This document shows, piece by piece, positions 56,313-64,000 of a stretch of 64,000 nucleotides of DNA; within the stretch, counting starts at the first letter, position 1; every line of letters starts with the position of its first letter. The DNA is taken from contig JBGSTG010000051.1 of assembly GCA_041736625.1 (NCBI GenBank), positions 1-64,000 on the forward strand. Reading direction: 5' to 3'. The position numbers were made by a program, and so were the translations under genes. The DNA is from M3007 sp041736625 (lineage in GTDB: Bacteria > Bacteroidota > Bacteroidia > Chitinophagales > Saprospiraceae). The notes beneath the pieces are model-generated. The model searched no databases and was not told the origin of the DNA. It was given only the letters and a program-made list of their open reading frames with translations.

Positions 56313-57401
56313 ATGATTCCAGACACTACCCCAGCATCCGAAAAGCACACGGAGCGCGCAGCGGAAACCGATCCTACTGCCGTATCCCGCAAACAGGATC
56401 ACATCGAACTGGCGTTTAAAAGCCGTGTGGAGGCTGCGGTGGTGGATGACCGCTTTTATTACGAACCCCTGCTGGCGGCGCACCCCGGCAGCGACTCCTG
56501 GCCGCATTTCCCCTTTCTGGGCAAACAAATGCGGACACCCGTCTGGGTTTCCTCTATGACCGGCGGCACGGCGCTGGCCCGCACCATCAACCGAAACCTG
56601 GCGCGCGCATGCGCAGAATTCGGTATGGGTATGGGGCTGGGTTCCTGCCGGCAACTGCTGCACAGCGACGAGCATTTGTCCGATTTTGATGTTCGGGACA
56701 TACTGGGCGAAGGCCTACCCCTGTTTGTCAACCTCGGCGTCGCCCAGCTGGAACAATTGATCACCGATAAAGAAACCCAACGGATAGCCGACCTGGTTGA
56801 TCGGTTGCGCGCCGACGGGCTCATCATACATGTTAACCCTTTGCAGGAGGCCATGCAACCGGAAGGGGATGTTTTTCAGCAACCGCCCATAGAAACCATC
56901 GCGGCCGTGCTGGAAGCATACCCCGGCCCTGTGGTGGTAAAGGAAGTGGGGCAGGGCTTCGGGCCGGAAAGCCTCAAAGCCCTCCTGCAACTCCCCCTGG
57001 CAGCCATCGAGTTTGCTGCAGCAGGCGGCACCAATTTCGCCAAACTTGAGTTGCTGCGCAGCGACCCGCAAAAACAACTAACCTTTGAAAAAATGGCCCG
57101 GGTGGGCCACACCGCCCTTGAAATGGTGCAACTGACCAATGAGCTGGTGTCGGCCCTGGGCAACAAACGCCAAACCGGACACCTGATCATTTCCGGTGGC
57201 ATCCGCGATTTTATGGACGGGTACTACCTCATCCGGCAATCCGTCCTCCCGGCTGTGTACGGTCAGGCTGCCGGTTTCCTGCAATATGCGCGCGACGACT
57301 ACGAAACGCTACAGACTTACGTACGTGCCCAGGTCAGGGGACTTGAACTGGCAAGCGCTTTTCTGCAAGTCCGGCCTTTCCCATCCGGTTCAAACCGCTA
57401 A
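56313..57401 (+). CDS. fni: type 2 isopentenyl-diphosphate delta-isomerase
   Basis: Protein of 362 residues from the ATG at 56313. The IDI-2 signature RKQDHIELAF is near residue 27; the TIM barrel shows PVWVSSMTGGT, GLGSCRQLL, HVNPLQEAMQPEGD and KEVGQGFG. It is FMN-dependent and interconverts IPP and DMAPP in isoprenoid synthesis. The class II HMG-CoA reductase gene follows 61 bases later, which places it in a mevalonate-route neighbourhood, as seen in many Bacteroidota. Confidence 0.93.
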   Translation: MIPDTTPASEKHTERAAETDPTAVSRKQDHIELAFKSRVEAAVVDDRFYYEPLLAAHPGSDSWPHFPFLGKQMRTPVWVSSMTGGTALARTINRNLARACAEFGMGMGLGSCRQLLHSDEHLSDFDVRDILGEGLPLFVNLGVAQLEQLITDKETQRIADLVDRLRADGLIIHVNPLQEAMQPEGDVFQQPPIETIAAVLEAYPGPVVVKEVGQGFGPESLKALLQLPLAAIEFAAAGGTNFAKLELLRSDPQKQLTFEKMARVGHTALEMVQLTNELVSALGNKRQTGHLIISGGIRDFMDGYYLIRQSVLPAVYGQAAGFLQYARDDYETLQTYVRAQVRGLELASAFLQVRPFPSGSNR

Positions 57402-57462
57402 CGATCGGCGTTCACCACGCGCAAAATTGTCTTACCTTTACCTTACCGCCGACCATTCAAAA

Positions 57463-58836
57463 ATGCCTCAACCCATCAACGGCTTTTCCAAACTCAGCAA
57501 GTCTCAAAAGATCGCCTGGCTGGCGGAGCAATTTTGTGCCGACCCGGCTGGCGCTGCCGCAACATTTTCGTCGTTCCAGCAGCCGGATGGCGAGGTGCAG
57601 AAAGTGCTGGACGGCTTCACCGAAAATGCCATTGCAAACTATGTGCTTCCGTACAGCATCGCGCCCAATTTCCGCATCAATGGCCGGTTGTACGCGGTGC
57701 CCATGGTGATCGAAGAGAGCAGCGTAGTGGCCGCAGCCAGCAGCGCCGCCAAGTTCTGGCTGGAACACGGCGGGTTCCACACGGAGATTGTCGGCACGGT
57801 GAAACTCGGACAGGTGCACTTTCGCTGGGGCGGGTCGCCCCAACGACTGACCGAACTGTTCCCGGAGATCCGGGCCACACTGCTTTCGGGCTGTATGGAC
57901 CTGACACAGAACATGGAAAAACGCGGTGGCGGGGTGCTTGGCATCGAGCTGCTCGATTTCACCGCGCTGGAACCGGAATACTACCAGTTGCGGGTTTCCT
58001 TTGAAACGTGCGACAGCATGGGGGCCAATTTTATCAACTCCGTCCTCGAGCGCTATGCGGGTGAACTGGAAACGTTTTTCACCCAACATCCCGGCCTCCG
58101 CGACGAGGAGCGCGATGTAGCGGTGGTGATGGCGATCCTCTCGAATTACACCCCCGGATGCGTGGTGCGCGCCTGGGTGGAGGCGCCGGTAGAGTCGTTT
58201 GCCGATGCGGCCCGCCAGAACGGCATGGATGCCACCCAACTGGCCGAACGCTTTGCCCTGGCCGTCCGCATCGCGCACCTCGACCCGTACCGCGCCACTA
58301 CCCACAACAAAGGTATTTTCAACGGGATAGATGCCGTGGTTTTGGCCACCGGCAACGACTTTCGCGCCGTAGAGGCGTGCGGTCATGCATACGCCGCCCG
58401 CGACGGCCAATACCGAAGCCTGAGCACTTGTACGGTGGAAAACGGACATTTCCGTTTCGAACTCGAAGTGCCGCTGGCGCTGGGAACCGTCGGCGGCCTC
58501 ACTGCACTGCATCCCCTGGCCAAACGAACGCTGGAAATCCTCGGCAACCCCAGCGCAACCGAGCTCATGGGCATTGTGGCCTCCGTAGGGCTGGCCCAGA
58601 ACTTTGCCGCCGTCCGATCCCTGGTGACCACGGGCATCCAGCAGGGCCACATGAAGATGCACCTGACCAACATGCTGCGTCACCTCGGCGCGTCGGAAGC
58701 CGATCTGGAGGCCGCCCAGGGGTATTTCTGCGGGAAAACGGTCAGCTTCAGCAGCGTCCGGGGGTTCCTGGAAGAACGGAAAACAACCGTGACCGATTTG
58801 CGCAGCAGCGGTAACGGAAAGATCATGTTGTGTTAA
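57463..58836 (+). CDS. mvaA: class II hydroxymethylglutaryl-CoA reductase
   Basis: Protein of 457 residues from the ATG at 57463 (MPQPINGFSKLS); an upstream in-frame extension overlaps the isomerase gene and is rejected. Class II HMGR motifs are visible: ENAIANYVLP, the catalytic Glu in PMVIEESSVVAAASSAAKFW, DSMGANF, the catalytic Lys in THNKGIFNGID with its Asp, ATGND, and the catalytic His in QQGHMKMH. It interconverts HMG-CoA and mevalonate. A TACCTTTA sequence at 57433-57440 may be its own weak promoter. The pairing with a type 2 IPP isomerase supports a biosynthetic role. Confidence 0.93.
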   Translation: MPQPINGFSKLSKSQKIAWLAEQFCADPAGAAATFSSFQQPDGEVQKVLDGFTENAIANYVLPYSIAPNFRINGRLYAVPMVIEESSVVAAASSAAKFWLEHGGFHTEIVGTVKLGQVHFRWGGSPQRLTELFPEIRATLLSGCMDLTQNMEKRGGGVLGIELLDFTALEPEYYQLRVSFETCDSMGANFINSVLERYAGELETFFTQHPGLRDEERDVAVVMAILSNYTPGCVVRAWVEAPVESFADAARQNGMDATQLAERFALAVRIAHLDPYRATTHNKGIFNGIDAVVLATGNDFRAVEACGHAYAARDGQYRSLSTCTVENGHFRFELEVPLALGTVGGLTALHPLAKRTLEILGNPSATELMGIVASVGLAQNFAAVRSLVTTGIQQGHMKMHLTNMLRHLGASEADLEAAQGYFCGKTVSFSSVRGFLEERKTTVTDLRSSGNGKIMLC

Positions 58837-58895
58837 TTTATATGAAAATGCGGTGTTTATGTCGTTTGCGCGTCAGGATTAGCCTGAAAAGGGTG

Positions 58896-58903
58896 TATCT
58901 TTG
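58896..58903 (+). promoter_or_regulatory. Bacteroidota -7 element
   Basis: Reads TATCTTTG, matching TAnnTTTG, 40 bases before the ATG at 58944. Confidence 0.5.
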
Positions 58904-58943
58904 CAGCCATTACCATCACTCGTTTTTTTAATGGCAAAACCAC

Positions 58944-60191
58944 ATGAAACCCGCCTGGTTCCTTCTTCCCGTTTTGATCGTTTGTAGTTTGTCTTTCGCT
59001 TATGCGGGGGATGGCGTCGATAATAATTATGTTGACGACGATGCAAACAGGCTTAGTGTTAATATTGACGGGACGCAATACGCTGTATTATTTGGGCCCG
59101 GAAGTTATGGATCATATACCCCGGGGATTTACATTCCAAACGGAACGATTCACAATTTTGGCCCAATAAACATCAATTTTAATATAACCGGTGCATTTTG
59201 CAGTATGCGCTCAGCCTATAATGACCGGGTGGAAACCACTACCTTATATTGGAGGGTTTATCCCGTAACAAATCCTCCTGCTTATCCTCAAAATGAGGCG
59301 AATCCAGCCTATTTTACCGGAGTCCCTTTAACCCATCCAGCCTTCCCCTGGAATGGTTGCATTACCTTCAGCAGCGGTGATAACTGGGAGAACCTGAATG
59401 TTGGAGTCAATGTACTGAACGGACTTCCCCAGGGACAGGAGTATATTTTAGAATTTTTCCACCTTGCGACTTTAGTCGATATAGGAACTGAAAGTGGAAC
59501 CTGTATATCCGTTAACCCAACTTTATTATGCGAACTGACAGAGGACCACAACCGGCAATTGAAGTCCACTTACAATACCACCGATCCGAATTACTGCAAT
59601 TATCCAAACGTTGTTGCCGGCCAATCGCTTGCCACTAGAATAAGATTTACTTCCAACGTCGCTTTACCCCTCTCCTGGACCGCCTTCTCCGCCAAACGCC
59701 TCGAAGCGGACGTCGCCCTGCAATGGAAAACCGAACAGGAATTCAACCTCGACCGTTTTGTGGTGGAGCGCCACCGGGATGGTGACGGCTGGCAGCCCGT
59801 TGGGTCGGTGACGGCCTACAACAGCGCCGTGCCCAACACGTATACCTACACAGACGCCGGCGCGCCGCAGGACAACCTATACTACCGCCTGCGCGCGGAG
59901 GATTTCGACGGCACTTACGAGTACTCCATCGTGGTCAGTCTGGCAGCCGCCAAAGGCGCTCACCTGCGCGTCCTGCCCAATCCGGCTGGCTCCTTTGCCG
60001 ACCTGCTGTTGGAAGAAGGCGCGCACGTGCAAATATTCGACGCCTACGGGCACACGCTGTACAACAACCCGGAAGCCGACGGCAATGTACGCATCGAAAC
60101 CTTCGACTGGCCTTCCGGCATGTACAGCGTGTGGGTGCTGGGCGCATCGGGAGCGGTACTGGAAAGATCGACGTTGCTTGTGGAACACTAG
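58944..60191 (+). CDS. T9SS-secreted protein, mosaic composition
   Basis: Protein of 415 residues with a signal peptide (ends SFAYAG). The N-terminal ~235 residues (to about base 59650) are unrecognised, beta-rich and encoded by visibly AT-rich DNA. From LPLSWTAFSA onward the DNA is GC-rich and encodes the Ig-like linker and short sorting domain common to many Bacteroidota T9SS proteins (WKTEQEFNLDRFVVER, VLPNPAGS). The break in base composition suggests a recently acquired N-terminal cargo joined to a resident secretion tail. Function of the cargo unknown. Confidence 0.8.
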   Translation: MKPAWFLLPVLIVCSLSFAYAGDGVDNNYVDDDANRLSVNIDGTQYAVLFGPGSYGSYTPGIYIPNGTIHNFGPININFNITGAFCSMRSAYNDRVETTTLYWRVYPVTNPPAYPQNEANPAYFTGVPLTHPAFPWNGCITFSSGDNWENLNVGVNVLNGLPQGQEYILEFFHLATLVDIGTESGTCISVNPTLLCELTEDHNRQLKSTYNTTDPNYCNYPNVVAGQSLATRIRFTSNVALPLSWTAFSAKRLEADVALQWKTEQEFNLDRFVVERHRDGDGWQPVGSVTAYNSAVPNTYTYTDAGAPQDNLYYRLRAEDFDGTYEYSIVVSLAAAKGAHLRVLPNPAGSFADLLLEEGAHVQIFDAYGHTLYNNPEADGNVRIETFDWPSGMYSVWVLGASGAVLERSTLLVEH

Positions 60192-60284
60192 CCTGGCGGT
60201 TTTTCCCTGGCTGACTTACACCATTTTTGATCGGATCATTTGTCCTTTTGGTCGGTTTTTTCCGGCAATGGGGAAAATTGCGTA

Positions 60285-60292
60285 TATATTTG
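60285..60292 (+). promoter_or_regulatory. Bacteroidota -7 element
   Basis: Reads TATATTTG, matching TAnnTTTG, ahead of the DUF697/SHOCT-like gene. It favours the later ATG at 60378 over the TTG at 60309, but both remain possible. Confidence 0.5.
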
Positions 60293-60308
60293 TAAAAATT
60301 TACGCTAA

Positions 60309-60947
60309 TTGTCCAACGTACACCTCCTGTTCCAGCTTTTAGAGGTCATCAAGCTGGAGCGCAACCTCAAGCCGGCCATGAATGCAGCAGAGCAAAAAGC
60401 AAAATCCTCCGAGATCATCCTCAACCACGTCGGTTTCGCCATGGGCGGCGGCCTGGTGCCCATACCGGGCGCCGACATCGCTGCGGTGAGCGCCGTTCAG
60501 ATCAACATGCTCCGGCAACTGGCCAAAGTCTATGGGGTGCCGTTCGTCGGCGATCTGGGGCGCAACATCATCTCTGCGGTGGTCGGCGGCAGCCTGGCCC
60601 GCCTGGGCGCGAGCCTGGTCAAGATTATCCCGGGTGTCGGCACTTTTCTCGGCAGCCTGAGCATGCCGGTGTTGTCGGGCGCGTCGACGTATGCCCTGGG
60701 TCAGGTGGTGGTTGCCCACTTCAGCAATGGCGGCTCCCTGGCCGACATAGACTTCACGCGTACCCGCAAACAATACCAGGAATCGCTGGAAGAGGCCAAA
60801 AAGGTGGTTCAGGATCTGGAAAAGAAGATGCCGCCAACCGACGATCCGGTTGAAAAACTCCGGCGCCTGTCGGAGCTCCACCAGTCGGGAATCCTCAGCG
60901 ACGAGGAATTTAAAGCCCAGAAAGCGAAATTGCTCGATCGCCTTTGA
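60309..60947 (+). CDS. DUF697-like protein with SHOCT tail
   Basis: Protein of 212 residues from a TTG at 60309, or 189 from the ATG at 60378. The region GFAMGGGLVPIPGADIAAVSAVQINMLR with two glycine-rich hydrophobic helices matches DUF697-type membrane-associated domains. A coiled-coil segment follows, then a SHOCT motif at the C-terminus (RRLSELHQSGILSDEEFKAQKAKLL). SHOCT motifs often mark small oligomerising proteins. Function unknown. The flippase gene begins 12 bases downstream. Confidence 0.7.
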   Translation: MSNVHLLFQLLEVIKLERNLKPAMNAAEQKAKSSEIILNHVGFAMGGGLVPIPGADIAAVSAVQINMLRQLAKVYGVPFVGDLGRNIISAVVGGSLARLGASLVKIIPGVGTFLGSLSMPVLSGASTYALGQVVVAHFSNGGSLADIDFTRTRKQYQESLEEAKKVVQDLEKKMPPTDDPVEKLRRLSELHQSGILSDEEFKAQKAKLLDRL

Positions 60948-60959
60948 TAGGTTTGCGCG

Positions 60960-62276
60960 ATGCAGCGCACTTCCGTGTTTCTACAATGGTCGGCCCCGCG
61001 GGCCATGCAGGCGTTTCAGGTGCTTCGCCTGGGCGCCGTATTGCTCACCAGCGTGTTGTTGGCGAAGACGGGCCTGTCCACTTCAGCGATCGGTGTTTAT
61101 GAGCTGATGCTCTACGTGGGCGCCACCCTGAGTTTTTTTTGGGTGAACGGCCTGTTGCAGGGCATCCCGCCGGTGCATGCGCAATACACCGATGAAGCCG
61201 GGGGCGATCGGCTGCTTTCGGTGGCTTTCGGCGTTTTCAACGCCCTTTCACTGGTGGTCGCGGGCGGATTGTTTATGTTCCGTGCGTGGTTGGTACCTGC
61301 GCTCACCGGTTTGCCCGAACTGCCCTTTTTGGGTTGGTTTTGTTTGTATTTGGGTTTTAACCTGCCCGCTTTTGTCGCTGAATACGTGTACCTGATGCGG
61401 GGGCAGGCGACTCGCCTGGTGTATTGGGGGCTCATCACGTTTGGCGCACAGATTCCCGCAGTTGTTTTGCCGGTAATGGCCGGCTACGGATTGGAGGGAG
61501 GCTTGATGGCCCTGGCCGGGCTGGCATTTGCCCGGTGGGTATGGACATTGATGCTGGTGTACCCAAAACGGGGGTTCCTGCCTTGGGACACGGCACTGGT
61601 GCATCGATACTTGTCGTTTTCCGCGCCTTTGTTACTCAATGTGGTCGCAGGCAACCTGATTTTGTTGTTCGACAACTGGCTGGTGGGTTATTACTACCAG
61701 AGCGAGGAAGTATTTGCCGTGTACCGGTACGGTTCTCGGGAGTTGCCGCTGGCCACCGCGCTGGCAACGGGCTTGTCTTCGGCTATGATCGGCCGTTTGG
61801 CGGCGCATCCGGTACAGGGGATGGCGGAGTTGCGCGTGCGGGGGCAGCGGCTCATGCACGCGGTGTTTCCGCTGACGCTGGTGTTGCTGTTTGTCAGTGA
61901 GCCGCTGTTTCCGTTGGTGTTCAACCCCGATTTTGCGGCAAGCGCGCCTTTGTTCAATATTTACCTGCTGATAACCGCGAGCAGGGTGTTGTTGCCTAAT
62001 GCGTTGGTGTTGGCGCGGAGGCGCCCGGGTGTCATCCTGGGCGTTGGTTTGCTGGAGCTGCTGGTCAAAGTGTTGCTTGGCTGGTGGTTTCTGCGCGAAT
62101 GGGGGCTTGTGGGCCTGGCCTGGTCTGCTGTGATCGCTTTTTTTGTGGAAAAGATCGGCCTTGTTTGTTGGTTGGAGTCGAAGGGCGTACGCACCGGCGA
62201 CTGGCTGAACATTCCGGTGTACGGGGCCTACCTTGGCGCCCTGGGGTCGGCCTACGCCATCAGTTTGTTTTGGTGA
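60960..62276 (+). CDS. Wzx-like polysaccharide flippase
   Basis: Protein of 438 residues with about 12 TM helices in the layout of the MATE/MOP polysaccharide biosynthesis family. It probably flips a lipid-linked saccharide across the inner membrane. No glycosyltransferase cluster surrounds it; the only nearby GT gene is 36 kb away. It begins 12 bases after the DUF697/SHOCT-like gene and overlaps the convergent cutC gene by 25 bases. Confidence 0.82.
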   Translation: MQRTSVFLQWSAPRAMQAFQVLRLGAVLLTSVLLAKTGLSTSAIGVYELMLYVGATLSFFWVNGLLQGIPPVHAQYTDEAGGDRLLSVAFGVFNALSLVVAGGLFMFRAWLVPALTGLPELPFLGWFCLYLGFNLPAFVAEYVYLMRGQATRLVYWGLITFGAQIPAVVLPVMAGYGLEGGLMALAGLAFARWVWTLMLVYPKRGFLPWDTALVHRYLSFSAPLLLNVVAGNLILLFDNWLVGYYYQSEEVFAVYRYGSRELPLATALATGLSSAMIGRLAAHPVQGMAELRVRGQRLMHAVFPLTLVLLFVSEPLFPLVFNPDFAASAPLFNIYLLITASRVLLPNALVLARRRPGVILGVGLLELLVKVLLGWWFLREWGLVGLAWSAVIAFFVEKIGLVCWLESKGVRTGDWLNIPVYGAYLGALGSAYAISLFW

Positions 62277-62980
62277 TCCAGCAACACGAGCAGGGCCTGC
62301 CGGATGGTCCATTCGTCGCTGACGGCGTAATCGCCCGGCATTCCCGGCAGTCCGGAATAAGCAAGGGGCGTCCGTTTTTGGGCGCTCATGTGAAAGGTGG
62401 TGGCGCCGGTATGGCGAGCCAGCGCGCCGATGTTGGCCGGCATGATGCCGCCGCCGGGCATGACGGTTATGCGGCCCCCAGCGGCCGAAACCATCTCCTG
62501 CAGCCGGGCTCGGCCCTCCCAGGCGGTTGGGGCGCCGCCGGAGCTGAGTACCCTGGTAAAACCAAGCGCTGCGAGCGCCTCCAGCGCCTCCAACGGACGC
62601 GGGCAAACGTCTATGGCGCGGTGAAAGGTGAGCGCCAGGGGGCCGGCGGCCATTTTCAGCCTTTCCAGCGCCCGCAAATCAAGGTCGCCACCGGGCAAAA
62701 GGGCGCCCACCACCACGCCCGCGGCACCGCGTTCTTTGCAGAACGCCACGTCGGCGCACATCAGCTCCGTTTCGGCTTCGGAATAAACGAAATGCCCCTC
62801 CCTTGGGCGGATGAGCACGTGCACCGGCATGGACACCCTGTGCAGGGTCTCCTGAAGCAATCCGGGGGAGGGCGTCAGTCCGCCCACCGACAGGGCGCTG
62901 CACAATTCAATGCGGTGCGCACCGGCTTGTTGGGCGGCAAGCGCCGAATCGAGGTTGGCGGCGCATATTTCGAGGGTCAT
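62252..62980 (-). CDS. cutC: CutC family protein
   Basis: Protein of 242 residues forming a TIM barrel with CutC motifs: EICAANLDSALAAQQAGAHRIELCSALSVGG at the N-terminus, HVLIRPR, GVVVGAL, LTFHRAID, ILSSGG-type VLSSGG and MPGGGI. Originally linked to copper tolerance, its true role is still unsettled. It overlaps the flippase gene tail to tail by 25 bases. Confidence 0.92.
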   Translation of the reverse strand: MTLEICAANLDSALAAQQAGAHRIELCSALSVGGLTPSPGLLQETLHRVSMPVHVLIRPREGHFVYSEAETELMCADVAFCKERGAAGVVVGALLPGGDLDLRALERLKMAAGPLALTFHRAIDVCPRPLEALEALAALGFTRVLSSGGAPTAWEGRARLQEMVSAAGGRITVMPGGGIMPANIGALARHTGATTFHMSAQKRTPLAYSGLPGMPGDYAVSDEWTIRQALLVLLDHQNKLMA

Positions 62981-63093
62981 GCTGTTTTCGGTCTGAAATT
63001 GATAACATAAGGCGGGTAAACGGAATAAAGCGTGTAAAGATCGGCACCCGATCCGGAATTATTGTAAACTTGCGCCACCTAAACCTGCCAGCC

Positions 63094-64000
63094 ATGAGTA
63101 GCTTTTCTCCCAAGGCAATCGCGACGACGGTTGCGGTGTTGTGTTGCCTGCTGTTCCTCCAGCCTGTTCGGGCAGCCAAAAGGGCGCTGCTGGTAGCGGT
63201 AGGCAATTACCCGGCTTCATCCGGCTGGCAGCGCATTAATGCCGGCAACGACATCGATCTGCTCGCCGGTGTGTTGAAAAGACAAGGTTTCGAGCCGGCC
63301 AACACCTTTGTGCTCCTCCATGAGGCCGCCACCCGAAACGGCATTCTGGCGGCCATTCGAACCCATCTGCTGCAAAAATGCAACCCGGGCGACGAAGTCT
63401 ACTTTCACTTTTCGGGGCACGGGCAACAGGTGGCCGACAACAACGGCGACGAACCCGACGGCTTCGACGAGGCCATTGTGCCCTACGACTCGCCCATGCG
63501 GTTCCAGCCGGGGGTGTACGAAGGGGCCAACCTGATCCGCGACGAGGAATTGGGTGACCTGTTCAACCAGATCCGCGCCCGCATCGGCGCCGCCGGCCAG
63601 CTCATCGTGGTTCTGGACGCCTGCCACAGCGGCACCGGCACCCGGGGCAACAGCGTGGCGCGCGGAACCGATCACGTGATGGCCGACAGCCAGTGGATCG
63701 CCCGGAACACCAGCCGGGGTACCGGCAGCAGCGACCAATTCCTCCCGTCGGGCAAGGCCACCGGCGCCGGAGTGCTGGCCCCTATGGTCGCCTTTTTCGG
63801 CGCATCGGCCAACCAGCTCAACTTCGAAACCCAGGACGACCAGGGGCGGCGCGTGGGTTCGCTGAGCTACGCCTGGAGCAAAGCACTCAACCAGGCAGGG
63901 CCGCGTTCGACTTACCGCGGTATGTTCGAGGTCATCCGCACCGAAATGGCTGCCATCGCACCCCGGCAGTCGCCCCAGGCCGAGGGCGAACTCGATCGCT
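63094..64000 (+). CDS. exported caspase-like protease, 3' end outside window
   Basis: At least 302 residues; it runs off the right edge. The ATG at 63094 begins a signal peptide (hydrophobic TTVAVLCCLLFL, cleavage near VRAA), so unlike the caspase at the left edge it should act in the periplasm or outside. The C14 caspase-like domain has H109 in FSGHGQQ and C177 in LDACHSG. Acidic residues (DEPDGFDEA) resemble the metacaspase/orthocaspase calcium-binding region. Such enzymes cleave after Arg/Lys in metacaspases. Its C-terminal partner domains are not visible. Confidence 0.85.
   Translation, partial: MSSFSPKAIATTVAVLCCLLFLQPVRAAKRALLVAVGNYPASSGWQRINAGNDIDLLAGVLKRQGFEPANTFVLLHEAATRNGILAAIRTHLLQKCNPGDEVYFHFSGHGQQVADNNGDEPDGFDEAIVPYDSPMRFQPGVYEGANLIRDEELGDLFNQIRARIGAAGQLIVVLDACHSGTGTRGNSVARGTDHVMADSQWIARNTSRGTGSSDQFLPSGKATGAGVLAPMVAFFGASANQLNFETQDDQGRRVGSLSYAWSKALNQAGPRSTYRGMFEVIRTEMAAIAPRQSPQAEGELDR

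Noticed and set aside
57196..57462. N-terminal extension of the HMG-CoA reductase
   Set aside because: It overlaps the IPP isomerase gene in another frame; the ATG at 57463 gives the normal family N-terminus.

Overview
The window looks like a chromosomal segment of a Bacteroidota bacterium, most likely of the Saprospiraceae / Lewinella / Haliscomenobacter type. The reasons are repeated secreted proteins ending in type IX secretion (T9SS) C-terminal sorting domains (PNP...G start), several TAnnTTTG promoter elements with few Shine-Dalgarno sites, an ABC permease fused to an M1 peptidase, a mevalonate-pathway gene pair, and caspase/CHAT/STAND proteins typical of filamentous members of the group. 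No rRNA, tRNA or CRISPR array was seen. Taxonomy is inference from content, not from a marker gene.

Layout. 0.2-18.5 kb: a conflict/signalling island. A caspase fused to an alpha/beta hydrolase is read leftward. Divergently, a CHAT-protease gene and a membrane-anchored STAND NTPase with TPRs are read rightward. A second promoter then heads four envelope genes: a two-TM protein, an exported WD40 protein, a 2189-residue T9SS adhesin and a Kelch lipoprotein. 18.6-29.3 kb: mostly secreted proteins (SdrD_B/T9SS, a frameshifted T9SS propeller gene, subtilase, BNR propeller) mixed with a GT2 glycosyltransferase, a LysE-type exporter and a class C beta-lactamase-like hydrolase. 29.4-34.6 kb: DUF1761 protein, then an ABC ATPase plus permease/M1 peptidase fusion. 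34.7-37.6 kb: a Zn-ribbon protein, a complete IS66-type element and a BIG2/DM13 lipoprotein gene whose 3' end was lost at the IS junction.

37.7-49.3 kb: mainly housekeeping genes (PD-(D/E)XK-like protein, crotonase, carA, TIGR02757 protein, SDR, PcfJ-like protein, lipoprotein, 4-hydroxyphenylpyruvate dioxygenase, LytS-type histidine kinase, TerC). 49.5-53.6 kb: a large T9SS subtilase. 53.8-62.98 kb: membrane pyrophosphatase, type 2 IPP isomerase and class II HMG-CoA reductase, a T9SS protein, a DUF697/SHOCT-like protein, a Wzx-like flippase and CutC. The right edge cuts through another caspase-like gene, this one with a signal peptide.

Two observations stand out. First, the island at 0.2-18.5 kb could link surface proteins to cytoplasmic death effectors through a STAND ATPase whose single TM segment would put its TPRs in the periplasm. 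Second, five tandem arrays of a 7-bp unit (GTCGGYN) sit directly against stop codons, always in the sense orientation of the gene they follow. I know of no described element that matches them.
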